Below are positions 63,458 through 64,000 of a DNA stretch of 64,000 bases, in pieces. How positions within the stretch are numbered: the first letter of the stretch is position 1; the number at the start of each line of letters is the position of its first letter. The position numbers were made by a program, and so were the translations under genes. Under the pieces are notes generated by a model. That model did not search any database and was not told the DNA's origin. It was given only the letters and a program-made list of their open reading frames with translations. Source of the DNA: CAZIVP01 sp964542915 (GTDB lineage: Bacteria; Calditrichota; Calditrichia; Calditrichales; Calditrichaceae); NCBI GenBank assembly GCA_964542915.1, contig CAZIVP010000003.1:124001-188000 (forward strand), written 5' to 3'.

Positions 63458-63567
63458 ATTCAAAGATATACAAGCGTCCCGCCCTTTTAGTAAAACAGAC
63501 CGGGCAAATTGTCTTTTAAATAAAGCGGTGCTCCATTCATACCCGCTACTGAATATTCACATTCACT

Positions 63568-64000
63568 TTATTTGAACATTTCCCGTAAGGCGTTTTGCAT
63601 TATTTCAGCAGTGATATTCAGATCGTCGTCGCTGTGCACACCGGAAATGAACATGGCTTCAAATTGCGACGGCGCAATATAGATACCTTTTTGCAGTAAG
63701 GCGGAGAAGTATTCGGAAAATGTATCCGTATCCGATGCGGCGGCATCCCGATATTCACGTACATTGTTTTCGTTAAAATAGAGACACCCCATGGAATTCA
63801 CATGATTGACCGTCAGGGGTAGCTGATGTTTTTGGATAAAAGATTTGGTTCCATGGAAGAAATGATTGGCCTTCTTATTCAGAGATTCAAAAAAACCGTT
63901 TCGGCTGATCACTTCCAACGTTTTCAAACCTGCCGCGGTAGCCAATGGATTTCCTGCCAATGTTCCCGCCTGGTAAACCGGTCCCGCCGGGGATACCAAT
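63568..64000 (-). CDS. hemL: Glutamate-1-semialdehyde 2,1-aminomutase, C-terminal part (cut by right edge)
   Basis: The frame is open to the right edge of the window. The part seen starts near VSPAGPVYQAGTLAGNPLA, a strong signature of HemL, which moves an amino group to make 5-aminolevulinate for haem synthesis. The C-terminal motifs GIYIAPSQFEAMFIS and HSDDDL are also typical. The PLP-binding Lys lies outside. A true ATG lies further right; the ATG inside the window is not the start. Confidence 0.94.
   Translation of the reverse strand, partial: LVSPAGPVYQAGTLAGNPLATAAGLKTLEVISRNGFFESLNKKANHFFHGTKSFIQKHQLPLTVNHVNSMGCLYFNENNVREYRDAAASDTDTFSEYFSALLQKGIYIAPSQFEAMFISGVHSDDDLNITAEIMQNALREMFK

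Overview
The window looks like chromosomal DNA from a Gram-negative, respiring bacterium. It encodes two outer-membrane beta-barrel proteins, a TonB-dependent receptor, a Ccm cytochrome c maturation operon, TatA, sucCD and both 2-oxoglutarate dehydrogenase subunits found here. A secreted lamin-tail protein with a gliding/FlgD-like C-terminal domain, the CarboxypepD-regulated TonB receptor and the gene mix suggest the FCB side of the bacterial tree, perhaps Calditrichota or a relative. This placement is inference from gene style, not from a marker tree. No rRNA, tRNA, insertion sequence, prophage or CRISPR array is visible. Almost all genes lie on the minus strand in long, tightly packed runs.

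Region by region. 1-5 kb: the fatty-acid/phospholipid run DUF177-rpmF-plsX-fabH-fabD-fabG-acpP-fabF (fabF is cut by the left edge). 5-10 kb: acetate kinase, 3-hydroxyacyl-CoA dehydrogenase, ndk, sucD and sucC. 10-12.6 kb: carbamate kinase and a GTPase related to cyclic 2,3-diphosphoglycerate synthetase. 12.8-17.2 kb: a glycine-betaine/choline ABC transporter operon whose first gene is an outer-membrane porin. 18-31 kb: P5C dehydrogenase, a lamin-tail secreted protein, a geranylgeranyl-reductase-like flavoprotein, a CNNM/CBS protein, a response regulator, Maf, a UbiA prenyltransferase resembling archaeal DGGGP synthase, an asparaginase, an unknown secreted protein, gatB, gatA and tatA. 31-37 kb: purC-psd-pssA in overlapping order, a Deg protease, transaldolase with a decayed tandem copy, and truA. 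37-42 kb: ccmABCDEF, whose CcmE has Cys where the classic haem-binding His would be. 42-50 kb: a TonB receptor, a VTT-domain membrane protein, a FlgM-like small protein, a hybrid histidine kinase, a FliA/WhiG-type sigma factor and a beta-barrel protein. 50-58 kb: comF, an Hpt protein, OsmC with a 52-residue membrane protein, butyrate kinase, phosphate butyryltransferase, and 2-oxoglutarate dehydrogenase E2 and E1. 58.7-64 kb: accessory genes (GNAT, membrane-anchored hexapeptide protein, a 70-residue gene behind a palindromic operator, a hemerythrin-like pair, a PflX radical SAM protein) and the C-terminal half of hemL at the right edge.

Functional picture: succinyl-CoA and 2-oxoglutarate steps supply an oxidative TCA arm, while acyl-CoA is converted to acyl-phosphate and ATP by ptb-buk and ackA. 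Membrane lipid genes are numerous (fab/plsX, psd/pssA, UbiA/GGR). Signalling parts (sigma, FlgM-like, hybrid kinase, Hpt, single-domain receiver) are scattered but could form one network. The items most worth a second look are the CxxxY-type CcmE in a short Ccm operon, the UbiA/GGR pair, the promoter-operator in front of the 70-residue gene, the FlgM-like/sigma pair and the porin that leads the betaine transporter operon.
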